From: Piromyces finnis
Lineage: Eukaryota > Neocallimastigomycota > Neocallimastigomycetes > Neocallimastigales > Neocallimastigaceae
Direction of reading: 5' to 3'
NCBI GenBank assembly: GCA_002104945.1
Contig: MCFH01000049.1
Coordinates: forward strand, 248,001-312,000
Length of the DNA stretch: 64,000 nucleotides
In this document: positions 16,706 through 28,261 of the stretch, piece by piece
How positions within the stretch are numbered: the stretch's first letter is position 1
Layout: each line of letters begins with the position of its first letter
Notes under the pieces: model-generated
The model's input: only the letters and a program-made list of their open reading frames with translations
What the model was told of the DNA's origin: nothing
Database searches by the model: none
Position numbers and translations under genes: made by a program

Positions 16706-17720
16706 TTATATAATTTTACAATTATTTAATATAACATAGCTTCTACATCTTAAATTTTTACTATCTCCGTAAAAATAAAGTCTTGCTAACATTGTTCCAT
16801 TATATATTAAATCAAAATCGCCAATATCATTTTCATGTCTATACCAAAAATGTTTTTATTCATTTCGCTCAAGCAATATTCTTGCAAATTTTTCATTCTA
16901 CTAGCATTAAAACAAACTGTATTAACAGTTGAATTTAAATTACCAATATAATATCATATCCCCCACTTCCTGGAATAACAGAAACATAAGGATTAGTAAC
17001 ATAATTATTTCCAAATGTAACACTAGAACGAATAGTGATTAAATTTTGGTTATATTCAGTAATTTCGTTAACTTTAACTGGAATATCAATTGATGAAAAA
17101 TCATCTAAAAAATAATCACTTGTGCCGTGTGTTTTTATTGCTGACAATGTATTATGTTTATTAATTTCTTTTTCTTCAGCATTTTTCTTCATATTTTCAA
17201 GTTTCTTATACATATTCCTATTACTTATAGTAATATCCTTAATTTTTTGACTCTGTTGTAAAATTACAACTTTTTTTTCTTCATTATCTTTTAATATCTT
17301 TTCTAATTCATCATTTATTTTTTTAATGATTCTTCTTGATCTTTATTTTTCTCGGAAAGTGACAAATTTTCTATTTTCTTTTTTTTAATTCCGACTTTGA
17401 TGATCTTTTTTCTTCAAATAAATTACTAATTTTATCTTTCTTACATATATTTTCTTTTTCAGAATTCTCTAATTTTCTAATAGTTTTAGTTCTATATCCA
17501 TATTTTCAAAAATATTACTTAAATCTTCTTGTTTACTTTTCACTTTTCATTTTAATACTTTCTTCGGCCAATTTTTCATTTTCATTATGAGCTACTTCTA
17601 ATTTCTTCATAACTTTTTGGCATAATTGTTTTAAATTAATAATATTTTTTTTCTCTTCCAAATATAAATTCACATTTTCTTTTACTTTATCTTGAATTAT
17701 TATTTGTTTTATTTAAGCTT
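16706..17720 (-). pseudogene. Broken coiled-coil protein gene with C-terminal domain
   Basis: The longest intact part, around 16935-17330, reads a Lys/Glu-rich coiled coil (KILKDNEEKK... KKLENMKKNAEEKE) and then a non-coiled segment (DDFSSIDIPVKVNEITEYNQNL... NPYVSVIPGSGGYD). After frame changes the coding sense resumes as CFNASRMKNLQEYCL and later GDFDLIYNGTMLARLYFYGD and RCRSYVILNN, with a stop at 16706. Upstream, to about 17720, Lys/Glu-rich coiled-coil sense continues in changing frames. Layout resembles the intact coiled-coil gene at 18244-20511, but the C-terminal sequences do not look alike. Unspliced introns could explain some breaks. The C-terminal domain is not recognised. Confidence 0.5.
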
Positions 17721-17771
17721 TTAGATTAAATAGTATAATAGTATCTCCAGTTATAATTTTGTAATTACCAT

Positions 17772-17877
<106 letters not shown>

Positions 17878-18243
17878 CATACAAATACAAATAAGTTTTG
17901 CTTTAAATTAATTATTTTTTGTAATATTAAACTTTTAATAATTTTTTGATGTCTTGAAATTAATTAAAAATTTACATCTTTTTTAAAAAAGCTTTACAAG
18001 TTTTACATAGTGATTGATCAAAAAAAAAAAAAAAGGACAAATATATTTTTATTTAATAAAAGTATTATATATGTTTGAATAATAATATTAATTAAAAAAA
18101 AGGATGTCCAATTTAAATAATAATTGAGTAAATATTATAAAAATAGCTAATTAATATGATAGTATAATCATAATCATTTAATAATAATAATAATGGACAT
18201 TTCAATTGTAAAAAAAAAAAGTATAAATCAATATTAAAAATAA

Positions 18244-20511
18244 TTAAGGATTAAATGTATTATAAGGTAAAATTAATGAGGTTTTTTTACAACAGCATGG
18301 GCATTCAAATTCAAATGGCTTATTTATATTATAAATATCATCATAACCATGTGCTTTTAAATAAAATTTAATAAACATATTATTATAAATACACCCACAA
18401 CTTCCACTTATTTTATGGTAATATTCATCATCATTATCTATTGATTTATATTCATCATTTATATTCTCACAATAACATGATTTTGAATAAGATAATGAAC
18501 AATTTTGTTTAACACTATCAATTATTATATTAATTTTATTTATAAAATTTTGGAAATGTTTATTTAATCTATTATAATCACCAAACTCATTCGCCTGAGA
18601 CAAATCATCTAAGGAATACATAAATAATGTATAAACTTTTTCATAGATGGTAAAGTTATCATTAAATTCTTTTAATTCAGGATATTCTGAAGTTAAATAT
18701 TTTAAATACATTTTTAATTCTTGTGAAGCTTCATTCAAATCATTCTTTAAAGTATTCCCTTCATTGTTATCTCTCTCGAAATCTCTACTATTTAATTCTT
18801 CTATTCTTTGTTTTAATGATTCATTTAATTCCTTTTGAGTTTTATAATTTTTAATAGTTTCCTCTAATAGCACTGACATTTCTTCTTTTTCATTAAATAA
18901 TTTATTATTATCATTTCGAAGTTTAGAATTTTCCTTTTTTAACATATAATTTTTTATATTTAATTGATTATCTTCTTCTTTTAGTTGATTCCTTTCTTCT
19001 TTTAATTGATTATTTTCCTTTTCTAACATATAATCTTTTATATTTAATTGATTATTTTCTTCATTCAATTGATTATTTTCCTCTTTTAATTGATTACTTT
19101 CTTCTTTTAATTGATTATTTTCCTTTTCTAACATATAATCTTTTATATTTAATTGATTATTTTCTTCATTCAATTGATTATTTTCCTCTTTTAATTGATT
19201 ACTTTCTTCTTTTAATTGATTACTTTCACCTTTCATTTGATTACTTTTCCCCTTTAATTGATTATTTTCTTCTTTCATTTGACTACTTTCTTCTTTTAAT
19301 TGATTGTTTTCTTCTTTCAATTGATTATTTTCCTTTTCTAGCATATGATTTTTTATATTTAATTGATTATTTTCCTCTTTTAATTGATTTTTTTCTTCTT
19401 TCATTTGATTAGTTTTATCTTCAAATATATTTATTTTTTTGGTTGTCTCATTAATGTCCTTAATACTATTATGCAATAAATTGATGGCGGTTTCTTTTTC
19501 ATTTATAATATCGTGAAGGCGTCCAATTTCTTTTCTGAGTTGGTTAATTATTTCTTCCTTTTCATTAATATCATTATTTAATTTATTTTGTTCCTCCTTT
19601 AATTTCTTTTCAGAATTAATGGAATCTTCAAATTCTTTTTTTATTATAGTTAATTCTTTTTTTAAGGTAGTTAATGATTGTTGGAATTTATCTTTCTCAT
19701 TCTCAAGTTTTTGAATTATTTCATTATTGTTTTTTTCTTTTTGACTTTGTTTAGTATCTTGAGATTCTCTAAGTTGTTTTTGAACATTTTCTAAATCAGC
19801 AATCAATTCAATAACAAAATTTTTTAAATCAACATTTATTTCTTTAAGTATTTGAACTTCTTTATTACTTTCCTCTAAACTTTTAGATAATTCATCTTTG
19901 CTGTTTTGAGATCTTTTTAATTCATTAATTAAAGTTTCTTGATTTTCATTTTTTAAAGTAAGGGAACTTATTTTTTCTTTTAATTGTTGAATATATTCTT
20001 TAGACTTTTCTATCTCTTTATTAGTCTTCATTTTTTCCCTTTGAAAATGTTCAAGTTGTTTTTGTAAATTATCTATTTTATTCATTAAACTGGCAATTAA
20101 TTTTCTTTCATTTAAAAGTTTTTCTACATCCTCGAGAATTTTTTCAAAATTTGGCGAATATTTATCTTCTAAATGTTTATTCTTTCCATTTCCATTGATG
20201 GATAATTCATTTTGATCTTCATCCAAATGGATAATAATATTATTATTATTTATTCTTTTAATTATAAAGTTTAGCTTTTCACCATTAAATTCAAAATCAG
20301 AATCTATAAAATCTGGATTTTTCTTAATGATTTCTTTAATATTATTTTTATAATTTTTTTCAAGAGAAATACAATCATTTAATATTTCAATAATTTTATT
20401 AATTTTTAATTGTATAGTATTATATTTTTTGATAGTATTTATAATCTCTTCTAAATTTTCATTTGGCATATTTGACATGGAACCTTCATTACTTTTTAGT
20501 TCTTTTACCAT
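18244..20511 (-). CDS. Long coiled-coil protein with Cys-rich C-terminus
   Basis: A single 755-codon frame with no intron needed. Residues about 1-110 are mixed helical. From about 120 to 600 it is a Glu/Lys/Asn/Gln-rich coiled coil with Leu, Ile and Val in heptad positions. Within it, residues about 370-530 are built from the heptad ENNQLKE with breaks at IK(D/N)YMLEKE; a 35-residue (five-heptad, 105-bp) block occurs twice in tandem. The last 90 residues leave the coil and hold Cys clusters (CYC, CGC and CPCCC), a pattern that could bind zinc, but no named domain is recognised. No signal peptide or membrane helix, so probably intracellular. Role unknown; a scaffold or tether is a guess. Confidence 0.85.
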   Translation of the reverse strand: MVKELKSNEGSMSNMPNENLEEIINTIKKYNTIQLKINKIIEILNDCISLEKNYKNNIKEIIKKNPDFIDSDFEFNGEKLNFIIKRINNNNIIIHLDEDQNELSINGNGKNKHLEDKYSPNFEKILEDVEKLLNERKLIASLMNKIDNLQKQLEHFQREKMKTNKEIEKSKEYIQQLKEKISSLTLKNENQETLINELKRSQNSKDELSKSLEESNKEVQILKEINVDLKNFVIELIADLENVQKQLRESQDTKQSQKEKNNNEIIQKLENEKDKFQQSLTTLKKELTIIKKEFEDSINSEKKLKEEQNKLNNDINEKEEIINQLRKEIGRLHDIINEKETAINLLHNSIKDINETTKKINIFEDKTNQMKEEKNQLKEENNQLNIKNHMLEKENNQLKEENNQLKEESSQMKEENNQLKGKSNQMKGESNQLKEESNQLKEENNQLNEENNQLNIKDYMLEKENNQLKEESNQLKEENNQLNEENNQLNIKDYMLEKENNQLKEERNQLKEEDNQLNIKNYMLKKENSKLRNDNNKLFNEKEEMSVLLEETIKNYKTQKELNESLKQRIEELNSRDFERDNNEGNTLKNDLNEASQELKMYLKYLTSEYPELKEFNDNFTIYEKVYTLFMYSLDDLSQANEFGDYNRLNKHFQNFINKINIIIDSVKQNCSLSYSKSCYCENINDEYKSIDNDDEYYHKISGSCGCIYNNMFIKFYLKAHGYDDIYNINKPFEFECPCCCKKTSLILPYNTFNP
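18930..19420 (-). repeat. Tandem heptad-coding repeats in the coiled-coil gene
   Basis: DNA repeats of 21 and 105 bp encoding ENNQLKE heptads and a five-heptad block. The 105-bp copies are nearly identical, which indicates recent expansion by unequal exchange or slippage. Confidence 0.85.
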
Positions 20512-20743
20512 TTTTTTACACTTTTATATATTAATTATAGAAAAATTATAGAAAATAATGTTTTTTTATATTTTGTCTTGAACATTATTCATTATTTATA
20601 TACAAGTTATAATTAATTTATCTTTTTAATTAAATTTTACATATTTCTTTCTTTTTTTTAATAAAAAATGACATTGAAAAAGAAAAAATTAATTTAATTT
20701 TTTATATGAATTACTTATAAAAATGGACAGAAAACGAAAAAAA

Positions 20744-20780
<37 letters not shown>

Positions 20781-21619
20781 AAAAAATAACTAGATTAAAT
20801 TTTAAATTTAATTAAGTGTTTCAAGTTTTAAAATTTATTTTTCATGTTCTATTATATATTATTATTTAATACTCAATAAACGTATTTATTCAATTATAGA
20901 TTTTTTTTATAATAAACTAGTATTTATTTAATAAACCTTTCTTCCAATTGAAAAACAGATCTAATAATTAAAATGTCATAATTTATTTTAATTAATAAGT
21001 TACTGTAAAGATTTATTTTTTATTATTATACAAATCATTCTATATTATTAATTTACATTTTCATATCAAAAGAAACTTTTATACCTTAAAAAAGGTTTTT
21101 TAAAAAAAAAAATATTATATGGTAATAATAAAAAAATCAATATATACATTATATCTATATATTTATTCTCTATATTAATTTATACATATAAGTATTTAAC
21201 ATTTATCCTATATATTTAAAAAAAATAATTTTAAGATGTTAAAATTTTTTTAATAATTATATTAATGATCGATCAATTATGAACTATTTATTTCATTAAG
21301 TATTATATTATTGGTTGATAAACCATAATTAATATAAATATTTCTTTACTGAATGATGACTTTTTATATTTAAAAAAATAATAATAATTATTATGTCTTA
21401 TATTATTCAATTTATAGTAATGTTTATGAAAGATGTAGTATTAGTATACCAGTAAAAAATATCATTTTTATTTGTAATAATATTTATCGATAATTTTTAT
21501 AAATATTTTTTTTTAAAATATTGTTTTTTTTCTATCAACAAGTGTATTAAAAAATAATAACAATAATAGTATTTCATTGTTTTTCTTTTTTATGCATTTT
21601 GAGTATTATCATTAAAGTA
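20512..21619. other. Intergenic spacer
   Basis: AT-rich, with an A run at 20747-20778. It holds the presumed promoter of the coiled-coil gene and the 3' side of L6. No gene is seen. Confidence 0.6.
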
Positions 21620-24187
21620 TTATTCACTTGAATCATCACCAAAAGTATTTACATTGACATTTGTACCTCTTGAAGATATTGGAGAATCAAAATTTGCTTG
21701 ATTGTACTTTTTGATTACTCTAAAGTAAATGGTCAATATTAATATAATAATGAATATTACCGAAGCAATAATTAAAATGATTTTAACTGAATTATTTTTT
21801 TTGCTTTCCATCAACGGATTATTATTTATATTTCTTTAGTTTTGATTAAAAATAAAATTAGATTTCGATTTTATATTTATGTTTAGATAGATCAGATCAA
21901 TGCATCAATTATATATATATATATATGTTAATTTTATATTACATATTCTTAAAAATATAATGAATAAAAAACAATAATTATATAATTACAATTTTATATT
22001 TAATTTCTTGACTTCTTTTGGGACTGGACCACTTAAATTATTGTCAGACAAAGATCTAATAATTAAAAATGAATAATATATATAAAATTAATAAATACAT
22101 TTTTTAATATTAAAAAATTATAAAATGTATTTAATTACAAAGTTTTTAGTTTTGATAAATTTCCAAATTCACGAGGTATTGTACCAGATAATGTATTATT
22201 AGATAGATCTCTATTTCATATTAAGAAGAAGATGAATATTTAATTATAAATAGTAAAATAATAATAGTAAATAATATAAATAAGAAAAAATATTTTAATT
22301 TAATTACAATGTTTCCAAATTAGATAAATTTCCAAGCTCAGGTGGTATAGAATCACTTAAATTATTATTACATAAATTTCTTTTATTTTTTTTTCATTCA
22401 AATAAAAATATTAGTTTTATTAATAATAGATAATAATAAATATTTTTTATAACATTCAAATAATTACAAAACTTTTAAATTTGATAAATTTCCAAGTTCA
22501 GGAGGAATAGCATCACTTAAACGGTTTCCATTTAATTGCCTATATAAAATTTAAAATATAAAAAATAATTAATTAATAAATGAAATAAATATTTTTTTAA
22601 TATAATCCTTAATTATTTGTTATAAAATGCATTACAAAGTTTTAAGCTTAGATAAATTTCCAAATGCAAAAGGTATTGAACCATTCAAATTATTATTAAA
22701 AATATTTCTATTTTTATTTAAAAATAAAATCTGCTTAATAAGAAATATAAAAAATAGATTATTTAAATATTAATAGAATAAATTAAATTATATACAATTC
22801 TTCCAGACTATGTATATTTGAAAGTTCAGGTGGAATTGAACCACTTAGACTATTGTTAGGTAAATTACTATTATTTTTAAATAAATTTTTTATTTTTACA
22901 CAAAAAGAATGATAATATATTTGTATTATTAAACTAAAGTATTTGCATAAGTATTGATTATTAATTATTTTAAATTATTTACAGTATTTTTAATTTTGAT
23001 AAATTTCCTAAAGAAGAAGGAATAGAATCTGTTATATTTGTTATTTTGTTACCAGATATATCTCTTTTTTTTATAATACATATATATATATTTATTTATT
23101 TACTTGATCAGTAAAATAATATAGTTTATCATATAATTTATCATTTTTCTTTCTTTTTTTTAAAGTATAATATTGTAAATAAGTAATTACATTTGTTGTA
23201 AATTAGATAAATTTCCAAGCTCGGGTGGTATAGAACCACTTAAATTTTCTCCATGTAAAAATCTATATTAAAATTTTAAAATAAAAAATTAAAAAAAAAC
23301 AATAAATATAATAATATGTTTAAACTATAACTATTCTATTATAATGTAATTACAAAGTTATTAAATTCGATAAATTTCCAAGTTCTGGTGGTATGGTACC
23401 ACTTAAACTAGTTAAGTATCTAATATAAAAAATATTGTAAGAAGTAAATATAATTATATATTTAAGAACAGTAGTAAATAACAAATGTATTTTTAACAAT
23501 TACAGTGTTTCTAAATTAGATAATTTTCCAATCTCAGGTGGTATAACAAAATATCCACTTACATTGTTTAAAAATCTTTTACAATAAAAGAAATATTAAA
23601 AGAAATATTAATGAATTAATATAATATAATAATATAATAATATAATATAATATAATATAATATATATTCTTTAACAAAACATTTTAAATTAATTCAAATA
23701 ATGTGTGGTATAAAAACCCGGTAAATTAATTAATATCAATTAAAAACAAAAATAAAGAAAAGTAAAAATATCTTTAATTAATGGAAATTTTTCAATTTTT
23801 TTTAAATATTATTTGAAAAGAAAATATTGATAAATAATAGTTTCCTATTTAAGCTTTAAAATAATAATAATTAGAAATAATTATAAGGTATAAAATATAT
23901 ATTTTTTTACATAAAATTTGTTGTCGTGTGTTTTGAATAAATAAATATTTCTTTTTGTATTATTATATATCTTTTTTAAATTGTATATTTTATAAAAAAC
24001 AGACTCTGGATTATTACATTACAGTAATATGACCATCTTTACAAGTAATACCACTTATGGAACAACAGTCTACCGATTGATCCTTATTCATTAATTTATT
24101 TACTATATAGCATTCTTCTTTAATATTACTTTGAGCAAAAATACATTTAATAATAATGAAATTCAATATTAATGTGTATATATTCAT
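21620..24187 (-). CDS. L6: LRR type I membrane protein (span given)
   Basis: Start at the ATG at 24187 (MNIYTLILNF), which begins a signal peptide ending IFAQ; the frame is open to 24280, but that extension is less like the other genes. N-cap KEECYIVNKLMNKDQSVDCC and CKDGHIT. LRR exons have cores near 23535, 23385, 23215, 23020, 22825, 22665, 22500, 22340, 22175 and 22020, with a degraded one near 23690. The one near 23020 carries the SSLGNL-type variant. The last exon gives NNPLMESKKN, a membrane helix, a basic stop and the tail VNTFGDDSSE, stop at 21620. The tail belongs with the L1-L3 class. Role unknown. Confidence 0.8.
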
Positions 24188-24386
24188 ATTTATTATTAAT
24201 ATATTATTTAAATAGAAAAAATGAACAAAACTTTCTAAAAATAAAATATTTTTCCCTTTAATAAAAAAAATTTCAAGCACTAAACAATTTTAACTTTTTT
24301 CATTTTCTTCATTATATTAATAAACTTTGAAAAGTTTAATTATTAATATAAAATAAGAATTATGAATTTTATTTTTTATTTTCTTT

Positions 24387-24429
<43 letters not shown>

Positions 24430-25607
24430 TATACCTACATTGGTTATATATATAACAAAAAAAAATATTAAAATCTTTAATCAAATTCGAAATATATATA
24501 TATATTAAATTAGTTTATATTTATGGAAAACATCAAAGTAGAATATTTATTAATATTATTTTTTAGAGTGTAAAAGAATTAAACTAAATACATGTAAATT
24601 TAACAATGAAACAATTTTCCACTAATTCTATTAATACAATTCATACTAATTTTTAAACTTTAATTTTGTTTCTAAATATTTTTTTTAATTATTAAAGTTT
24701 CAGATTATTCAATATTATTGTTTTTAATTCAAATTTGTTATGATTTCCAATACTATTTTTTTTTTTTTAAGTTATTGTATTATATTTATTACCTTATTTC
24801 TATTATTATTTTATTTTAAAGTTATATAATTTTAGCATTTTTATTTTCTGAATATTAATATACTTTTTTCATTTTTTTAAAAGTATTAAATTATTTTTCC
24901 TTTCTTGAAATTTTTGGATACACACCCTATTACGGATTATCGAAACATAATTTAATTTTGTTGAACTATACTTTAATATTTTTATATCGTTCTATAATAC
25001 TTTGAAATAGCAAGTGAGGGATAATATTAAAAATTTATTATTCATTATATATATATTTATAACTTGTTTAAGTATATATAATTATTATAATATATTTTCA
25101 TATAATTTAAATCTAATATTAATTATTAATATAATAACTATTGATTGATTGATAATAGAATTATAAAATAAAAATAAAAAAAAATAAAAAAATTAAAGAA
25201 TTTAAATATAAAACCAAAAAATAATAATTATTGCTTATAATTATGATAACTAATTAAAAATATAAAAAATGCCAATATAATAATTTAATATTCTAATTTA
25301 AAAAGAATTTAAACTATAATTTTAAAGATCTATGGATTTTATTCGTTCTTCCTACTTCAAATGAATTTAATATAAAATTATTTTTATATGTTACCAGGCT
25401 TAAAACTTAAATGTTATTTAAAAAAATTAAATCATAATTAATTATATTAAATAGTTTATAGATATGAATTATATTTTATATCATTAAGCAATGGTCAAAA
25501 ATGGTAATAATAATGAAAATAATTTATATAAAAGGATAAAAAAATTCTTTACTTTTTTTTCATTATTATTAATGTTTACATAAATATTAAATAAAAAATT
25601 AAAAAAA
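24188..25607. other. Intergenic spacer
   Basis: AT-rich region with a (TTTA)n tract at about 24391-24430 and many homopolymers. It contains the divergent promoter regions of L6 (minus) and the dockerin gene (plus). No coding gene is seen. Confidence 0.6.
24391..24430. repeat. (TTTA)n microsatellite
   Basis: About ten TTTA units. Confidence 0.9.
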
Positions 25608-25755
25608 ATGAAATTCAATAGTGTATTCTCTGTTTTAGCTCTTGTTTTAGTTGCTGAAGTGTCTGCAAAATGTTTTGCTGAGGAATATGGCAAACCATGT
25701 TGTTCAGAAACTTTAGATATTGTTCGTATTGATGGTAATGGTAAATGGGGTATGG
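25608..25755 (+). pseudogene. Secreted dockerin protein, cut by a retroposon
   Basis: The ATG at 25608 starts a signal peptide (Phe/Leu/Val-rich, ending VSA) followed by CFAEEYGKPCC and, 16 residues on, DGNGKWGM. This Cys/Gly/Trp pattern is that of fungal (CBM10-like) dockerins, which in anaerobic fungi dock enzymes onto cellulosome scaffolds by binding cohesins. The usual end of the module (an NN.WCGI-like segment) is missing: directly after KWGMD the sequence becomes a poly(T) run and a foreign element. No catalytic domain is found downstream. So the gene is a 5' fragment disrupted by insertion, with the dockerin placed at the N-terminus of the mature protein. Confidence 0.72.
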
Positions 25756-26340
25756 ATTTTTTTTTTTTTTTTTATTTTTTTTTTTTTTTTAACTTCCGAG
25801 TGCATTTCTCCCATCGATCAGAGTTAGCTCCAATGGTGGTTCTTAGAGAAACGTTGGCTCATTCCTATTGCTAGGTGGTTGTGACCCTCCTGGTCTGTCA
25901 TACTGTTTCTTCAGCTTCGACGCTCACTTAATCCATGTACATTAGATGCATGTCGTTGTACGATATTTCACAACTACAATGCTAAGCCTCTTATAGTCAA
26001 TTTGATCACGTGTCAACCGCCCCCTAATGTTTACACTTAAAAAATTGATTAAGGAATATTATGTGTTTTTGGCATAGCCTAAGTCACCACTTATTAAGTT
26101 CTAATTTGGAATGTACCATGTACACTAGACCCTCTCAGGCCGGCTAGACGAGTGTTATTATCATAGTAGTAAATTAGAAAGTTCATTTATACTTACCTGA
26201 ATATCATAACCCAACCCATGGCAAACCCAGTGGGAAAATCCACAGGCACTGACATCTGCGGGGTCGAACCAGAAGCCTTATGTATGCTAAGGAAACGCCT
26301 TAACAACCAGGATAAAAACTGGAACGACTAAGATATATGA
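25756..26340 (-). mobile_element. Poly(A)-tailed retroposon, probably a tRNA-derived SINE
   Basis: The left edge is a 17-nt T run, an A and another T run, i.e. a poly(A) tail on the minus strand. The body (25793-26330) is clearly richer in G+C than its surroundings. At the far (5') end the minus strand has an A-box-like TGGTTGTTAAGGCG, a stem of CCTTA and TAAGG around a 7-nt loop, and a B-box-like GGTTCGACCCC, in the order and spacing of a tRNA. No long frame is seen inside, so it is non-autonomous. No clear target duplication could be found and the right edge is approximate. A 5'-truncated LINE end is the alternative. Confidence 0.5.
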
Positions 26341-27485
26341 TACGCTACTCACATAAAAACGTAATAAAAACTAGCCGAATAAACACGACTTAACCCATAG
26401 CGACTTATAATAAAAATAAAAGATAATAACCCTTAAAAATGAATAAATAATAATTTTATGGAAATATAACCCTTTCTTTTAAATAAATAATATTCTCTTT
26501 ATTAAATAATAAATTATGAATAAAAACGACTTAATAGAGATAATAATAAAATAAATTATTAAATAAAATAAAACGACTCAATCCAAAAATGTATTAAAAT
26601 AATAAAATAATAATAAGTAAATAAAAATGAATAAATAAACTAAAAAAATAAAATGATATACATTAAATTATTAATTCTAGTGTTTTATCCAAGTGTTCTT
26701 TAGAAATTCTTTCAAACTTATATATATAAATTAACAAATAAATAACTGAGTAATTATTACTAAAAGTGATTAATTTAAAGCCTGGAAATAGAACAATAAT
26801 AACAATTTTAAAGATAAAATACAGAACTCTTTTATGTTTCTGTATAAAATGTGTTTATATTAATTGATACTTTTAATATTTGATTTTATTAATTTTATTT
26901 CAATTTTTATTTTAATTTTTATTTTAATTTTATTTTAATATTATTTTAATTTTAAATTTTAATTATTTTATTCAAGGTATTATACATTTAATGATAGTTA
27001 ATGATAATTTATAATAGTTTTTCTAATTTTAAACATTTTGAAGTAATAAGAAAATCAAATAAGTAATATTCTATAACATTTTTATAATATTAAGACATAA
27101 TTTTAATTTATTCTTTAATTTTAATAAATAATCACAATAGTAATAATATTTAATAGTTAAAAATAATAATACATGTAATAAATGAAAAATGTATAAAAAG
27201 AAGATAAAATTCTTCTTTATAAAAGGGGGCGGACAATAAATAGACAATAAATAAATTATAAATATAATAAAGAGATAATTTAAACATAATAAAAGAGTTT
27301 ATTTTCGAGTTTTTGAGTGATTTATTTGTTAATTATAAAACATATTTTATTTTATTTTAAATTTATTGTTTCATCATAAATATTAGAATTTATTATTTAT
27401 TAAAAATATTATATTATTCAAAAATATATCGGTCAACGCATCATATACTAATCGTAAAAATGTAAAATATTCTAAAGTTCAGATT
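26341..27485. other. Spacer between the retroposon and RE-A
   Basis: AT-rich DNA with scattered CGACTTAA-like words (near 26387, 26524 and 26573) that hint at old repeat debris. No rest of the dockerin gene is recognised here. Confidence 0.45.
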
Positions 27486-28250
27486 TGTATACAACACTAA
27501 ACTAACAATTAAACTAATTATTTTTAATAATAATTTTTATTTATTTATTTATTTATTTTTAAAACTATACTAACTAAACAACCGTTGATTACTTTACCGT
27601 GAAGGATATTTCACCAGAGCCCTCACTAGGTAATCAATTTATATTTATTTAAAACTAAAATTATTAATCTAAATTATAAACTAATTATAAACTAATGTTA
27701 ATTTATCTAAACAAAATTAACCTATACGATTTTCCAACTATCGTTTCAATAGTTGAAAAATTTTCTTTATTTATACTTTTTAAATAAATTGAATAAATTC
27801 TAATATACATGTTTTAATATTATAATTTTACATTGTTTACATTTATACATTTATTAAAAGAAATTATTTGTATTAAACTATTTAAATTCAATTTATTTAC
27901 TAAAGAATTTTCTAAACTTAAAATAAAGTTTTGATTTATTTACTATATGGTTGATTATATTTCAAACATATATTCAATTTATTTATTTCTAATTTTGAGG
28001 CTTAGTTTATAAAAAAAATTTTTTATTATCTAAAATATTTATTGGTTAAAATTTATTTAATTTAAAATTTTATTTTATCATCAAAAACTTTATCTTATCA
28101 TAAAATTAAATTTTACATAAATTTATGTTAATGTATTGTGATATAAATTTTTGTAATTAAAGAATAAAATTTACGGTACATTAATTTAATACATTATACA
28201 TTATTTTAAATACGTATTAATACATTGTTCTATTAATACAATATTTTACA
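27486..28250 (-). repeat. Probable 3' LTR of RE-A
   Basis: The right edge is clear: on the minus strand a purine-rich stretch (AAGAAGAGGGGCA) is followed by TGTAAAATATTG. The left edge at 27486 (TGTATAC) is a guess from the TG..CA rule. A TATAAATAAAG box lies inside at about 27767-27777 on the minus strand. No second copy is present to fix the ends. Confidence 0.45.
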
Positions 28251-28261
28251 TGCCCCTCTTC

